Source: Dehalococcoidia bacterium
Lineage (GTDB): Bacteria > Chloroflexota > Dehalococcoidia > Dehalococcoidales > JAUWZL01
Length of the DNA stretch: 11,587 nucleotides
Direction of reading: 5' to 3'
Assembly (NCBI GenBank): GCA_030615305.1
Contig: JAUWZL010000016.1
Span: forward strand, 1-11,587
Numbering within the stretch: position 1 is the first letter of the stretch; every line of letters begins with the position of its first letter. The notes under the pieces were generated by a model. The model made no database searches and was not told the DNA's origin. It worked only from the letters and a program-made list of their open reading frames with translations. Position numbers and translations under genes: made by a program. Shown one piece after another: positions 1 to 9,092 of the stretch.

Positions 1-836
1 CGGCGCAGTCTTTTTATTATATCAATTTTTAGCTCGTGGCGATACAGGTTGCCCTGGAAATTGAGAATATAGACCTCTACAGTTTGCTCGCTTTCCCCGA
101 AAGTGGGTCGCTTACCGATATTGGTTACTGACTGGTAGCGCTGGTTCTCAATATAAGCCCAGGTGGTGTAAATGCCATCTGCGGGCAGTGCCCGTTCCGG
201 GTCAATGTCCAGATTGGCTGTGGGGAAGCCAAGCTCTACACCTCTACCGGTTCCGCTAATTACACGCCCCTCCAGGCTGAAGTCGCGGCCTAGCATGTCA
301 TGTACTTTTCTCATATTGCCTCTAGACAAGGTGTTTCTGATAGCTGTACTGCTTACCACTTCTCCATTTATTGTAATTTCGGGTATTACCGTTAGGCTAA
401 AATTCATACTCTGCCCTAGGGCACGGAGGACAGCTACGTTGCCTTCCTTGTTTCGGCCTAGGGTAAAATCAGGCCCGAGTACCAGCCCGCGCATTCTGAG
501 ATACTTTTGCAGCAGGCTAACGAATTGGTGAGCACCAGTCTGGGCCAGTTCTAGTGTGAAGGACAGGGTGATGATAGCTTCCACCCCCTCATCTTTAAGA
601 AGCTTGATTTTCTGGGGCAGGTTGGTCAGGAAGGGCAGACTGGACTGTGGTTTAAGCAACCTCTGGGGGTGCTGTTTGAAGGTAACCACTCCACTAATCA
701 GGTCCTTAAGCCTTGCCTGCTCAACCAGTTCAGATAGCAGGTATTTATGGCCGAGGTGAACCCCGTCAAAGACCCCGATGGTCAGTAACATTCCCTTTTG
801 GGGTGTTAAACCGGCTAACTCTTCCTCTACTGACAT
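1..836 (-). CDS. ribF: Bifunctional riboflavin kinase / FAD synthetase RibF, C-terminus cut by window edge
   Basis: RibF phosphorylates riboflavin to FMN and adenylylates FMN to FAD in the cytoplasm. I read 278 codons from an ATG at 836 to the window edge without a stop. The N-terminal FMN adenylyltransferase domain carries the nucleotidyltransferase motif GVFDGVHLGH (residues 21-30), GPDFTLGR (121-128) and a SSTAIR signature (162-167). The C-terminal kinase domain starts near residue 185 and shows GFPTAN (203-208), NIGKRPTFG (239-247) and the VEVYILNF strand (253-260) with the conserved acidic residue of the kinase. Family members have roughly 305-310 residues, so about 30 are missing. The start is fixed by an in-frame TAA three codons upstream; the ribosome-binding site (GGGTAAG) is weak. 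It is transcribed divergently from rpoB. The identity is clear from motifs in both domains. Confidence 0.96.
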   Translation of the reverse strand, partial: MSVEEELAGLTPQKGMLLTIGVFDGVHLGHKYLLSELVEQARLKDLISGVVTFKQHPQRLLKPQSSLPFLTNLPQKIKLLKDEGVEAIITLSFTLELAQTGAHQFVSLLQKYLRMRGLVLGPDFTLGRNKEGNVAVLRALGQSMNFSLTVIPEITINGEVVSSTAIRNTLSRGNMRKVHDMLGRDFSLEGRVISGTGRGVELGFPTANLDIDPERALPADGIYTTWAYIENQRYQSVTNIGKRPTFGESEQTVEVYILNFQGNLYRHELKIDIIKRLR

Positions 837-868
837 AACAACTTACCCTGGGTCTGAGTAGTAACTGA

Positions 869-896
869 ATAATAGGAATATAATACTAGATAGCAA
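869..896 (-). promoter_or_regulatory. Putative sigma70-type promoter of ribF
   Basis: Read on the minus strand, TTGCTA (896-891) and TATTAT (874-869) are separated by 16 bp. The -10 box matches the consensus at 5 of 6 positions and the -35 at 4 of 6. The -10 box lies 32 bp upstream of the ribF ATG, a sensible distance. The region is AT-rich, so a chance match is possible. Confidence 0.35.
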
Positions 897-954
897 GGGA
901 TAAGTAAAAGAGACAAATTCAAATAGCCAAATGCCCGGTCTCAAATGCGGTTTT

Positions 955-994
955 AAGCTACGTCCCAGCGCTGAAATCAATTCCTTTGTAGCTT
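955..994. repeat. Inverted repeat enclosing an 8-bp palindrome between ribF and rpoB
   Basis: AAGCTAC (955-961) and GTAGCTT (988-994) are perfect 7-bp inverted copies with a 26-bp spacer. Inside the spacer, CAGCGCTG (966-973) is itself a perfect palindrome. The element lies upstream of both divergent promoters, about 27 bp before the first rpoB -35 box. This is compatible with an operator or an activator site, but no known regulator site is recognised and no T-run follows it, so it is unlikely to be a terminator. Confidence 0.4.
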
Positions 995-1020
995 GTGTGA
1001 AACATAGTGGAATTCGATTT

Positions 1021-1049
1021 TTGTTATTTTTTTAATATTTTGCTATAAT
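1021..1049 (+). promoter_or_regulatory. Upstream promoter P1 of rpoBC (extended -10)
   Basis: TTGTTA (1021-1026) is followed after 17 bp by a perfect TATAAT (1044-1049), preceded by TG one base upstream (1041-1042), an extended -10. The surroundings are very AT-rich. It would start transcription near 1056, giving a leader of about 160 nt that runs through promoter P2. Confidence 0.6.
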
Positions 1050-1063
1050 ACTAAAAATAGGGC

Positions 1064-1092
1064 TTGACAAAAAATTTAGATTGTGGTATTAT
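1064..1092 (+). promoter_or_regulatory. Downstream promoter P2 of rpoBC, near-consensus sigma70
   Basis: A perfect -35 box TTGACA (1064-1069) and TATTAT (1087-1092, 5 of 6) are separated by the optimal 17 bp. The predicted start is near 1099, leaving a leader of about 117 nt before the rpoB ATG. It is the best promoter match in the window and fits the high expression expected of RNA polymerase subunits. Confidence 0.8.
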
Positions 1093-1098
1093 TATCGT

Positions 1099-1215
1099 TT
1101 GCAGTTATGCCTCTTAATGGTTCACACTATTATATCCCTTAGTTGGCAACGTATCTGATTTTACCTTAGCACTGTGATGATGCTTTGCTTCTGCACGCCT
1201 GTTTAAGGAGTAGAA
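1099..1215 (+). other. rpoB 5' leader with two tiny possible uORFs
   Basis: This is the untranslated leader predicted from P2. It contains an 11-codon frame (ATG 1107 to TAG 1140-1142), which has no visible ribosome-binding site. It also contains an 8- to 9-codon frame (ATG at 1177 or 1180 to TAA 1204-1206) whose stop codon overlaps the AAGGAG ribosome-binding site of rpoB (1205-1210). I see no strong hairpin and no known riboswitch or ribosomal-protein leader. Translation of the uORFs is unproven. Confidence 0.35.
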
Positions 1216-4200
1216 ATGGTATTTGAGTCACCAACACTTTCCCATGTGGAAAAACTTCCTATTTCCAGAAAATCCTATGCTAAGTTACCCCATATTCTAG
1301 ATATACCCAATTTGATTGAAGTTCAGCTAGACTCCTTTCGCTGGTTTCAAGAGGAAGGAATAAAGCAATTATTGGAGGAAATATCTCCCATTGAGGACTT
1401 CACCGGCAATAGGTTGGAGCTTAGTTTTATCGGCTATGAGTTCCGCGAGCCTCGTTATACTGAGCAGGAGTGTTGCCAGCGCGACCTGACCTATTCAGCG
1501 CCCCTTTATGTGAAGGCCAGGTTGCTGGTTAAAGGGACTGGGGAAATCAAGGAACCATTTGACCTATTCTTCGGTGACATTCCTATAATGACAGCTAAAG
1601 GCACCTTTATCACCAGCGGCACGGAACGGGTAATAGTCAGTCAACTACTCCGTTCCCCGGGCGTCTATTTCACCGTTGAAGAGGATGCTACCAGTGGCCG
1701 CAGGTTATGTTCGGCTAATCTGATACCCAGCCGTGGCGCCTGGTTGGAGTTTGAGACCAGCAACCGGGATATAGTTTCCGTCAAGATAGATGGTAAGCGT
1801 AAGATTCCAGTTACCACGCTCTTACGGGCTATTGGTTATGGCAGTGATGAGCAGCTGCTTAGTATGTTCTCGAAAGAGGACAGCTCAACAGAGCGCCATT
1901 TTGTGCAGTCAACGATAGAACGAGATCCTCTGGTTAGGGAGGGGTCGGCGGCTCTGATTGATATCTACAGGAAGCTGCGTCCCGGTGACCCACCCAATGT
2001 TGAAAACGCCAAGAAGCTGATAAAAAATCTACTCTTTAATCACCAGCACTATGACCTGGGGATTGTAGGCCGCTATAAGCTTAACCGGCGATTAGGGCTT
2101 GAAGGCAGAATTGAAGGGGGTCAGCGGGCTCTAACCAAGGAAGATATCATAGAGATAGTCAGACACATTATTATGATCAATAATAATGATGACACCGCCG
2201 ATGATATTGACCATCTGGGAAATCGACGGGTACGCACCGTTGGTGAGCTAGTTCAAAACCAGTTCCGAATTGGTCTGATGCGCCTGGAGAGGGTGGCCAG
2301 GGAGCGGATGAGCATTATAGGCACTGATATGGTTACTCCTGGCGCTCTGGTAAATATTCGCCCGGTAGTGTCCGCTATCAGGGAGTTCTTCGGTGGTTCA
2401 CAGCTATCACAATTCATGGACCAAACCAATCCACTGGCTGAGCTGACCCATAAACGACGCCTATCAGCAATGGGGCCTGGGGGCTTGTCTCGGGAGCGTG
2501 CCGGCTTTGATGTTCGCGACGTCCATTTTTCCCACTACGGCCGAATCTGCCCCATTGAGACGCCAGAAGGGCCTAACATCGGTCTCATCGGCTCACTGGC
2601 AACCTATGGCCGGATTAACCGCTATGGTTTTGTTGAGACGCCATACCGCAAGGTTATTAACCAGATGGAAAGCTCCCTTGAGGGGTTAGTGGGCAGGACA
2701 ATTCGTGAAGCGGTGCGTGATAGCAAGGGCAAGACCATAGCTAAGGCCGGTACTACTATTACTCCCAAGCTGGCCACCAGGCTGTCTCGCCTTGCCTCCG
2801 GTACTATAAAGGTAGTGCCCTTTGTTTCTGATGAGGTGGTCTACTTAACGGCAGATGAAGAGGACAAGTATATCATTGCCCAAGCCAATGCCCACCTTGA
2901 TGAAAATGGTCACTTTGCCGATGAAAAGGTTGAAGCCAGGCTGGCCGAACGCTACCTGAGCGCACCACGGGAGAAGATGGAATTTATGGACGTCTCTCCC
3001 AAGCAGATATTCAGTGTTGCCGCATCACTGATACCCTTCCTGGAGCACAATGATGCTAATCGTGCCCTGATGGGGGCTAATATGCAGCGGCAGGCGGTAC
3101 CCCTGCTCTGTCCTGAGTCACCTTTGGTGGCTACGGGTATGGAAAGGGAGGCTGCCAAGTACAGCGGACAGGTACTGTTTGCCAAAAATTCTGGGGTAGT
3201 CACCTCGGTTACCAGTTTGCAGATTGTGGTTAAGAGTGACAGTGGCCAAGAAGATGTTTACCCTCTGATGAAGTTTGTGCGCACGAATCAAGGGACTTGT
3301 ATCAATCAGCGTCCGGTAGTGACTGAGGGCCAATATGTTGAACCGGGACAGGTTTTAGCTGATAGCTCGGCTACAGAACAGGGGGAACTGGCTCTGGGAC
3401 AGAACGTGGTTTGTGCCTTTATGAGCTGGGGTGGCTATAATTTTGAGGATGCCATCATTATAAGTGATCGTCTGGTGGAGAGGGACAAATTTACTTCAAT
3501 TCACATCTCCAAACATGAAGTTGAAGCCCGTGATACCAAGTTGGGACCGGAAGAAATCACCAGAGATATACCCAATGTGGGTGAGGAGAGTCTGCGCGAG
3601 CTTGATGAAAACGGCATCATTCGCATTGGTGCTGAGGTGGAGCCAGGCGATATTTTGGTGGGCAAGATTACACCCAAGGGGGAGACGGAGTTATCGGCTG
3701 AAGAAAAGCTTTTGCGGGCTATTTTTGGTGAAAAAGCCCGTGAGGTGAAGGATACCTCCCTCAAGGTGCCTCATGGTGAGTGGGGCAAGGTGATAAATGT
3801 CAGGCTTTTCTCTCGTGAGGATGGTGATGAGCTGCCGGTTAGGGTTAATAGGTGGGTGCAGGTTTGGGTGGCTCAGAAGCGGAAGATCTCCGTAGGCGAT
3901 AAGCTAGCCGGACGGCATGGTAATAAGGGGGTCATCTCTATTATTGCCCCGGCTGAGGACATGCCCTTCCTTCCCGATGGTACGCCGGTAGACATTATTC
4001 TTAATCCTATAGGCGTTCCGTCACGGATGAATATTGGCCAGGTTCTGGAGACACATCTGGGCTGGGCTGCCCAGGCATTGGGCTTCAAGGTGCTTACTCC
4101 TGTCTTTGATGGCGCCAGTGATGTGGCTATTGAAGATGCCTTGGCTAGAGAGTGGCTGGCTCGAAAGGCTGGGGCGGTCAGCATTGACCCTGATAGTAGC

Positions 4201-4959
4201 CTCTCTTCAGTGCAACTGGAACTGGCTAAGGCCTGGCTGAGTGACCAAGGCTTTGATGGTGACCGGGTATTTAGTGATGACTTTAAGGGAGAGGCCAGGG
4301 AGGTATGCCTGCGCCTGTGGCTTGAAGACCTGGGTATAGCTAGCCAAGACCTTAGCCGGGAGGAACTGGCACAGGTCGTGAACAGAGTAAGCCTTGAAAG
4401 GAATCTGCCATCGCCCATCTCGGGCAAGGTTATACTCCGTGATGGCCATACCGGTGAACCATTTGACCAGCCGGTGACAGTGGGCAATATCTATATGATG
4501 AAACTCAATCATCTGGTTGAGGATAAGGTTCACGCCCGGGCTACTGGCCCTTACTCGCTAATTTCCCAGCAGCCTCTAGGCGGTAAGGCTCAATTTGGTG
4601 GCCAGCGCTTCGGTGAAATGGAGGTATGGTCACTAGAGGCCTATGGTGCCGCTCACAATCTTCAGGAAATGCTGACCACCAAGTCAGACGACGTTACCGG
4701 ACGGGCCAAGACCTATGAGGCTATTGTTAAGGGTGAAGATATTCTACCACCTGGCGTACCAGAATCCTTCAAGGTTCTGGTTAAGGAACTGCAGAGCCTA
4801 TGTCTGGCCGTTGAGGTGATTAATGAGGAGGAAAAGGCAATTCAGGCTGAGAAGGTCAGGGAAGCCCCCGGGGCAGAAATGGAGCCCGAGGTCATTGAAG
4901 GTTCGTCAATTTTAGCTGCTGATTCACCTGAGAGAGAGGTAGAAGAAGACAATGCTTGA
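1216..4959 (+). CDS. rpoB: DNA-directed RNA polymerase beta subunit
   Basis: RpoB (1247 aa) forms one pincer of the core RNA polymerase and part of its active site. The start is supported by AAGGAG five bases upstream. Visible landmarks include the rifampicin region [11 protein letters not shown]...[13 protein letters not shown] (393-423), [15 protein letters not shown] (447-461), the acidic pair in NFED (742-745), the nucleotide-contacting lysines in [13 protein letters not shown] (K896, K904), and the C-terminal [17 protein letters not shown] block (1122-1138). Rifampicin-contact residues are mostly as in E. coli (Q399, D402, H412, R415, S417), with alanine at 408 where E. coli has S522. 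Between about 966 and 1068 the protein is some 80 residues longer than the short Firmicutes type, and an acidic tail of about 45 residues follows residue 1202. The stop overlaps the rpoC start. No rplJ or rplL precedes it; two tandem promoters do. Confidence 0.99.
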   Translation: MVFESPTLSHVEKLPISRKSYAKLPHILDIPNLIEVQLDSFRWFQEEGIKQLLEEISPIEDFTGNRLELSFIGYEFREPRYTEQECCQRDLTYSAPLYVKARLLVKGTGEIKEPFDLFFGDIPIMTAKGTFITSGTERVIVSQLLRSPGVYFTVEEDATSGRRLCSANLIPSRGAWLEFETSNRDIVSVKIDGKRKIPVTTLLRAIGYGSDEQLLSMFSKEDSSTERHFVQSTIERDPLVREGSAALIDIYRKLRPGDPPNVENAKKLIKNLLFNHQHYDLGIVGRYKLNRRLGLEGRIEGGQRALTKEDIIEIVRHIIMINNNDDTADDIDHLGNRRVRTVGELVQNQFRIGLMRLERVARERMSIIGTDMVTPGALVNIRPVVSAIREFFGGSQLSQFMDQTNPLAELTHKRRLSAMGPGGLSRERAGFDVRDVHFSHYGRICPIETPEGPNIGLIGSLATYGRINRYGFVETPYRKVINQMESSLEGLVGRTIREAVRDSKGKTIAKAGTTITPKLATRLSRLASGTIKVVPFVSDEVVYLTADEEDKYIIAQANAHLDENGHFADEKVEARLAERYLSAPREKMEFMDVSPKQIFSVAASLIPFLEHNDANRALMGANMQRQAVPLLCPESPLVATGMEREAAKYSGQVLFAKNSGVVTSVTSLQIVVKSDSGQEDVYPLMKFVRTNQGTCINQRPVVTEGQYVEPGQVLADSSATEQGELALGQNVVCAFMSWGGYNFEDAIIISDRLVERDKFTSIHISKHEVEARDTKLGPEEITRDIPNVGEESLRELDENGIIRIGAEVEPGDILVGKITPKGETELSAEEKLLRAIFGEKAREVKDTSLKVPHGEWGKVINVRLFSREDGDELPVRVNRWVQVWVAQKRKISVGDKLAGRHGNKGVISIIAPAEDMPFLPDGTPVDIILNPIGVPSRMNIGQVLETHLGWAAQALGFKVLTPVFDGASDVAIEDALAREWLARKAGAVSIDPDSSLSSVQLELAKAWLSDQGFDGDRVFSDDFKGEAREVCLRLWLEDLGIASQDLSREELAQVVNRVSLERNLPSPISGKVILRDGHTGEPFDQPVTVGNIYMMKLNHLVEDKVHARATGPYSLISQQPLGGKAQFGGQRFGEMEVWSLEAYGAAHNLQEMLTTKSDDVTGRAKTYEAIVKGEDILPPGVPESFKVLVKELQSLCLAVEVINEEEKAIQAEKVREAPGAEMEPEVIEGSSILAADSPEREVEEDNA

Positions 4960-7900
4960 AGCCAATGATTTTGACGCCGTTCGTATATCATTAGCCTCAC
5001 CGGAGCAGATTCTGAGCTGGTCCTATGGTGAAGTAACCAAACCGGAGACTATTAACTACCGCACCCTGAAGCCGGAAAGGGACGGGCTTTTCTGTGAGAG
5101 AATCTTTGGCCCGACCAAGGACTTTGAGTGTGCCTGTGGCAAATACAAGAGGATACGTTTTAAGGGGATTATCTGTGATAAGTGCGGTGTTGAGATAGCC
5201 CGGTCAAAGGTGCGTCGGGAGCGAATGGGGCATATTGACCTGGCATGCCCGGTTTCTCATATCTGGTTTGCCAGAGGCATACCCAGTCGGGTAGGGCTAT
5301 TGCTTGACCTGTCAGCTCGGAGCCTGGAGCGTGTTATTTACTTCTCTCATTATATCGTCACCTCTGTGGATGAGGCGGCGCGCCAGGAGACGATTAAGCA
5401 GCTGGAAGAGGATATTTCTCAAGAAATGGCTGAGCGTAAGACTGCCCTGGAAAATAAAATAGCTGAACTAGAGCGAAAAAAGGCAACAATAGAGGAAGTA
5501 AACCAGCTGAGGCGTAGCTTCAAGAATACCAAAGCCCAGCTTGAGGAAGGGCTGCCGGCCAGGATAGAACAGTTAAAGGACCTGAGGCAAGGCGCTCTGC
5601 TTACCGAAACTCAGTATCAGGAACTGAAACAAAATTATGCTCATATTTTTGAGGCTGGCATGGGGGCCGAAGCCATCCTCAAACTGCTTAAAGATATTGA
5701 CCTTGATGAGATGCGCAGCCGGCTAATCCAGGAAACCCGCTCTTCTTCGGGTCAACGCCGCCGGAAGGCGTCAAAGCAGCTACAACTTGTGGAGGCCTTT
5801 CGCCGCAGCAGCAACAAGCCGGAGTGGATGATTCTGACCGCATTGCCGGTACTGCCTCCTGACCTGCGTCCTATGGTTCAGCTGGATGGAGGCCGGTTTG
5901 CCACCAGTGACCTTAATGACCTGTATCGGCGAGTTATCAACCGCAATAACCGGTTGCGCCACCTAGTTGAAATAGGGGCACCGGAAATTATTATTCGCAA
6001 TGAGAAAAGGATGCTCCAGGAAGCGGTTGACTCTCTTATTGATAATGGTCGAAGGGGTAGAGCCACCTCTGTTAGTGGCAACCATAAGGCGAAGTCACTC
6101 TCGGATATGCTGCGGGGGAAGCAGGGCCGATTCCGCCAGAATTTGCTGGGTAAGCGAGTTGACTACAGTGGGCGCTCAGTCATTGTTGTTGGCCCAGAAC
6201 TTAAGCTTCATCAGTGCGGTTTGCCCCGGCGGATGGCTCTGGAACTGTTCAAACCCTTTGTTATGCACCATCTGGTGCTGGAGGGGCTGGCCTCCAATAT
6301 AAAGAGTGCCCGTCGGCTGGTGGAGAGAGCTAAGCCCGAGGTCTACGATATCCTTGAGGAGGTTGTCAAGGAGCGGCCGGTTTTGCTTAACCGGGCGCCT
6401 ACTCTGCACCGGCTTAGTATCCAGGCTTTTGAAGCGGTGCTGATTGATGGTAGCGCCATCCAGATACACCCTCTGGTATGTGCCGCCTTTAATGCCGATT
6501 TTGATGGTGACCAGATGGCAGTTCATATCCCCCTATCTCGGGCGGCAGTAAAAGAAGCCAGGGAGATGATGCTTAGCATCCACAATATGCTTCTGCCCAG
6601 CTGTGGTGAGCCGATAGTAACACCAACCCTGGACATGGTTTTCGGCTGTTACTACCTGACTATCATCAGGCCGGGAGCTAAGGGTGAGGGCATGGTCTTC
6701 GGTAGTTTTGAAGAGGCAAAGCTCGCCTGTGAACTTGGTGCCGTTGACTTAAGAGCTGAGGTTGAGGTCAGGCTCAAGGATGGACAAAGGGTTAAAACTA
6801 GCGTCGGGCGCATCATCTTTAACGAGGTTTTGCCTTCAGAACTAGACTTTAATAACAAGACGATTGATAAATCAAGCTTAAAGCAAGTAATAGCTGATTG
6901 TTATCAGCTGCTGGGTGATAATCAGGATATGGCGGCGGTACTGGATAGCTTAAAACAGCTGGGTTTCCACTACGCCACCAAATCGGGGATTACTATCGCT
7001 ATGAGTGACATTGAGGTCCCGGCAAAAAAGCCGAAGTTGCTGGAGGAAGCAGAGGAAAGGGCAGCCATTATTGAAAGCCAGCATCTACGTGGTTTGATAA
7101 CCGAGGATGAAAAATATAACAGCCTTATAGAGGTGTGGATGGAAACTACCGACCGGATTACCAGCGCTATTTCTGAGTCGCTTAATAAATACGGCAGTGT
7201 CTATATGATGGCAACCTCAGGGGCCAAGGGAAATATTTCTCAGATCAGGCAGATGGCCGGTATGCGGGGACTTATGACTAACCCGGCAGGCAAGATTATC
7301 GATTTCCCCATCAAGTCAAGCTTTCGTGAAGGCCTTAGTGCCATGGAATATTTTATCTCCACTCATGGCGCACGTAAGGGATTAGCCGATACCGCCCTTC
7401 GGACATCAGGCAGCGGCTACCTCACCAGGCGCCTCATTGATGTCACTCAGGATGTCATAGTTCTAGAGGAGGATTGTGGCACTACAGAGGGAATATGGCT
7501 CTCTGAGCCCCAGGAAAAGGGGCTGCTGCCATCATTTACTGAACGAATAACAGGCCGGCTGGCGGCCAGTAAGCTAACTAACCCCAGCACCAGGAGAACC
7601 ATTGTTGACCGCGATGAGGAGATTGATGAGGCCAAGGCGGCTGAAATTATTGCCGCCGGAATAACCAAGGTCCATATCAGGTCTCCGCTCAGCTGTCAGT
7701 CCATGCAGGGTGTCTGCCAGTTGTGCTATGGCCGAGACCTTGCCCGCAGGCATCTGGTTGAGCTAAGCACAGCGGTGGGTATCATTGCCGCCCAGAGTAT
7801 TGGTGAGCCGGGTACTCAGCTAACGCTGCGCACCTTCCATACTGGCGGTGTCGTTGGGCTTGATATCACCAGTGGTCTGCCCAGGGTAGAGGAGCTCTTT

Positions 7901-8896
7901 GAGGCCAGGCCACCTAAGGCTCAGTCAATAATATCAGAGACAGATGGCATTGCCCAGGTGGCGGATAGTGATGCCGGCCGGTGGATTAAGGTTACCAGTT
8001 CTGATGTCTTCCGTGATGAATACCAATTGCTGCCCGGCTGGCAGGTGATAGTGGCTAATGGACAATGGGTAGATATCGGTACCATGCTGGCCAGTCCAGC
8101 ATCTAAGGCTAAAGCTTCATCATCAACAGCCCTTACCGAGCCTGTTCTGGCTCGTGTAGCCGGGGAGGTAGTTATTGAGGACGGTAATCTAGCCATCAGA
8201 TATGAAGAGACAGAGGAGCGGGAGTATGCTATTCCGGCGGCTACCCATATTCGCGTTCAGGATGGAGACCTAGTCAAAGCGGGTCAGCAGCTTACCGATG
8301 GTTCCATTAACCCGCAGGATATTCTGGTTGTTTTAGGCAAGGATGCCGTCCAGCGCTACCTGGTGGAAGAGGTGCAGAAGGTGTACTGTTCTCAGGGGGT
8401 ACACATAAATGATAAGCACATTGAGGTTATTGCCCGTCAAATGCTAGCCAAGGTTCGAATTGATTCCCCAGGCGATACTGACCTGGTGCCCAGGGAGCTG
8501 GTGGACAGGTTCTATTATGAGGGAGTCAATGCCAAGGTGCTGGCTGAGGGGGGTGAGCCGGCTACAGCTCATACCGTGCTTATGGGTATCACTAGAGCAT
8601 CTTTAAGCACTGATAGCTGGCTAGCAGCCGCCTCTTTCCAGGAGACTAATAGAGTGCTTACCGAGGCAGCAATTTATGGCAAGGTGGATAAACTAACTGG
8701 GCTTAAGGAAAATGTGATCATTGGCAAGCTAATCCCAGCCCGGTGTCAGGCCTGCAAAGAAGCATCCGAGGAAGCGGCACGGCAGTTAGAGAGTGAAGAA
8801 GGGGCACCACAGTTAGAATTGGGTGGAGAAGTGCCACGGTTGCCCCATGATGTAGAAGGTCAAAATGTAGACAGCAAGGGGGAGCCAGTTATCTAG
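4952..8896 (+). CDS. rpoC: DNA-directed RNA polymerase beta-prime subunit
   Basis: RpoC (1314 aa) supplies the catalytic magnesium site of RNA polymerase. The N-terminal zinc site is C60, C62, C75 and C78. A charged heptad-like stretch (about 140-212) forms a probable coiled-coil insertion absent from E. coli; actinobacterial RpoC has a comparable one. The catalytic NADFDGD motif is at 514-520 (D516, D518, D520). The bridge helix and trigger loop lie around 755-830 with [10 protein letters not shown] at 801-810. The second zinc site is C842, C915, C922 and C925. After the conserved end (GKLIPA, 1258-1263) comes an unusual tail of about 50 residues with a CQAC pair and acidic near-repeats. The ATG overlaps the rpoB stop by 8 bp (ATGCTTGA), so translation is probably coupled; the nearest ribosome-binding site is a modest GAGGT at 4936-4940. 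A strong terminator follows. Confidence 0.99.
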   Translation: MLEANDFDAVRISLASPEQILSWSYGEVTKPETINYRTLKPERDGLFCERIFGPTKDFECACGKYKRIRFKGIICDKCGVEIARSKVRRERMGHIDLACPVSHIWFARGIPSRVGLLLDLSARSLERVIYFSHYIVTSVDEAARQETIKQLEEDISQEMAERKTALENKIAELERKKATIEEVNQLRRSFKNTKAQLEEGLPARIEQLKDLRQGALLTETQYQELKQNYAHIFEAGMGAEAILKLLKDIDLDEMRSRLIQETRSSSGQRRRKASKQLQLVEAFRRSSNKPEWMILTALPVLPPDLRPMVQLDGGRFATSDLNDLYRRVINRNNRLRHLVEIGAPEIIIRNEKRMLQEAVDSLIDNGRRGRATSVSGNHKAKSLSDMLRGKQGRFRQNLLGKRVDYSGRSVIVVGPELKLHQCGLPRRMALELFKPFVMHHLVLEGLASNIKSARRLVERAKPEVYDILEEVVKERPVLLNRAPTLHRLSIQAFEAVLIDGSAIQIHPLVCAAFNADFDGDQMAVHIPLSRAAVKEAREMMLSIHNMLLPSCGEPIVTPTLDMVFGCYYLTIIRPGAKGEGMVFGSFEEAKLACELGAVDLRAEVEVRLKDGQRVKTSVGRIIFNEVLPSELDFNNKTIDKSSLKQVIADCYQLLGDNQDMAAVLDSLKQLGFHYATKSGITIAMSDIEVPAKKPKLLEEAEERAAIIESQHLRGLITEDEKYNSLIEVWMETTDRITSAISESLNKYGSVYMMATSGAKGNISQIRQMAGMRGLMTNPAGKIIDFPIKSSFREGLSAMEYFISTHGARKGLADTALRTSGSGYLTRRLIDVTQDVIVLEEDCGTTEGIWLSEPQEKGLLPSFTERITGRLAASKLTNPSTRRTIVDRDEEIDEAKAAEIIAAGITKVHIRSPLSCQSMQGVCQLCYGRDLARRHLVELSTAVGIIAAQSIGEPGTQLTLRTFHTGGVVGLDITSGLPRVEELFEARPPKAQSIISETDGIAQVADSDAGRWIKVTSSDVFRDEYQLLPGWQVIVANGQWVDIGTMLASPASKAKASSSTALTEPVLARVAGEVVIEDGNLAIRYEETEEREYAIPAATHIRVQDGDLVKAGQQLTDGSINPQDILVVLGKDAVQRYLVEEVQKVYCSQGVHINDKHIEVIARQMLAKVRIDSPGDTDLVPRELVDRFYYEGVNAKVLAEGGEPATAHTVLMGITRASLSTDSWLAAASFQETNRVLTEAAIYGKVDKLTGLKENVIIGKLIPARCQACKEASEEAARQLESEEGAPQLELGGEVPRLPHDVEGQNVDSKGEPVI
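8771..8842 (+). repeat. Degenerate tandem repeat in the rpoC 3' end
   Basis: Three in-frame near-copies of about 27-30 nt can be read: 8771-8797, 8798-8827 and a shorter one at 8828-8842. They encode [19 protein letters not shown] and EVPRL. Shared bases include GGCAC, CAGTTAGA and CACGG. The pattern suggests that the extra tail of RpoC grew by short duplication; the copies have diverged, so this is a weak repeat. Confidence 0.4.
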
Positions 8897-8917
8897 GTCC
8901 TGTTGCCAGTGAACCGG

Positions 8918-8957
8918 GAGCCGCTCTGTAGTTATCAGGGCGGCTCTTTATTATTTT
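8918..8957 (+). terminator. Rho-independent terminator of the rpoBC operon
   Basis: GAGCCGCTCTG (8918-8928) pairs with CAGGGCGGCTC (8936-8946) as an 11-bp stem with one G-U pair and a 7-nt loop. It is followed directly by the T-rich run TTTATTATTTT (8947-8957). It lies 21 bp after the rpoC stop and separates rpoBC from ruvB. Confidence 0.9.
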
Positions 8958-9018
8958 GGCGGCAGTTCTACGTGCTGAAGCCTTGGATGGCTGGTAGGAT
9001 TTAACCTTTATGAAGATA

Positions 9019-9027
9019 TGGTATAAT
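9019..9027 (+). promoter_or_regulatory. Putative extended -10 promoter of ruvB-queH
   Basis: TG at 9019-9020, one base, then a perfect TATAAT (9022-9027) forms an extended -10 element. The -35 region is poor (TTTAAC at 9000-9005, 16 bp spacing, 3 of 6). It lies downstream of the rpoC terminator and 65 bp before the proposed ruvB start, as expected for an independent transcription unit. Confidence 0.55.
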
Positions 9028-9078
9028 AACCGAGAAGTGAGAGAAGATTGAAGTTCCTCTTGTTTTACATAATACCTT

Positions 9079-9086
9079 GGAGGTGA
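9079..9086 (+). promoter_or_regulatory. Strong ribosome-binding site that places the ruvB start at ATA
   Basis: GGAGGTGA is a near-perfect match to the anti-Shine-Dalgarno sequence. Six bases later comes ATA (9093-9095) in the RuvB frame. The TGA of this same element (9084-9086) is an in-frame stop, so the protein cannot start further upstream. Confidence 0.75.
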
Positions 9087-9092
9087 AGTAGA

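Noticed and set aside
172..759. Two plus-strand frames at 172-531 and 556-759
   Set aside because: They are antisense to the well-supported ribF on the minus strand.
1107..1142. 11-codon uORF in the rpoB leader
   Set aside because: It starts only about 8 nt after the predicted transcript start and has no ribosome-binding site; kept only as a note in the leader entry.
3873..4487. 204-codon open frame antisense to rpoB
   Set aside because: Composition is that of an antisense shadow (Ser/Arg/Pro-rich); rpoB is intact across the region.
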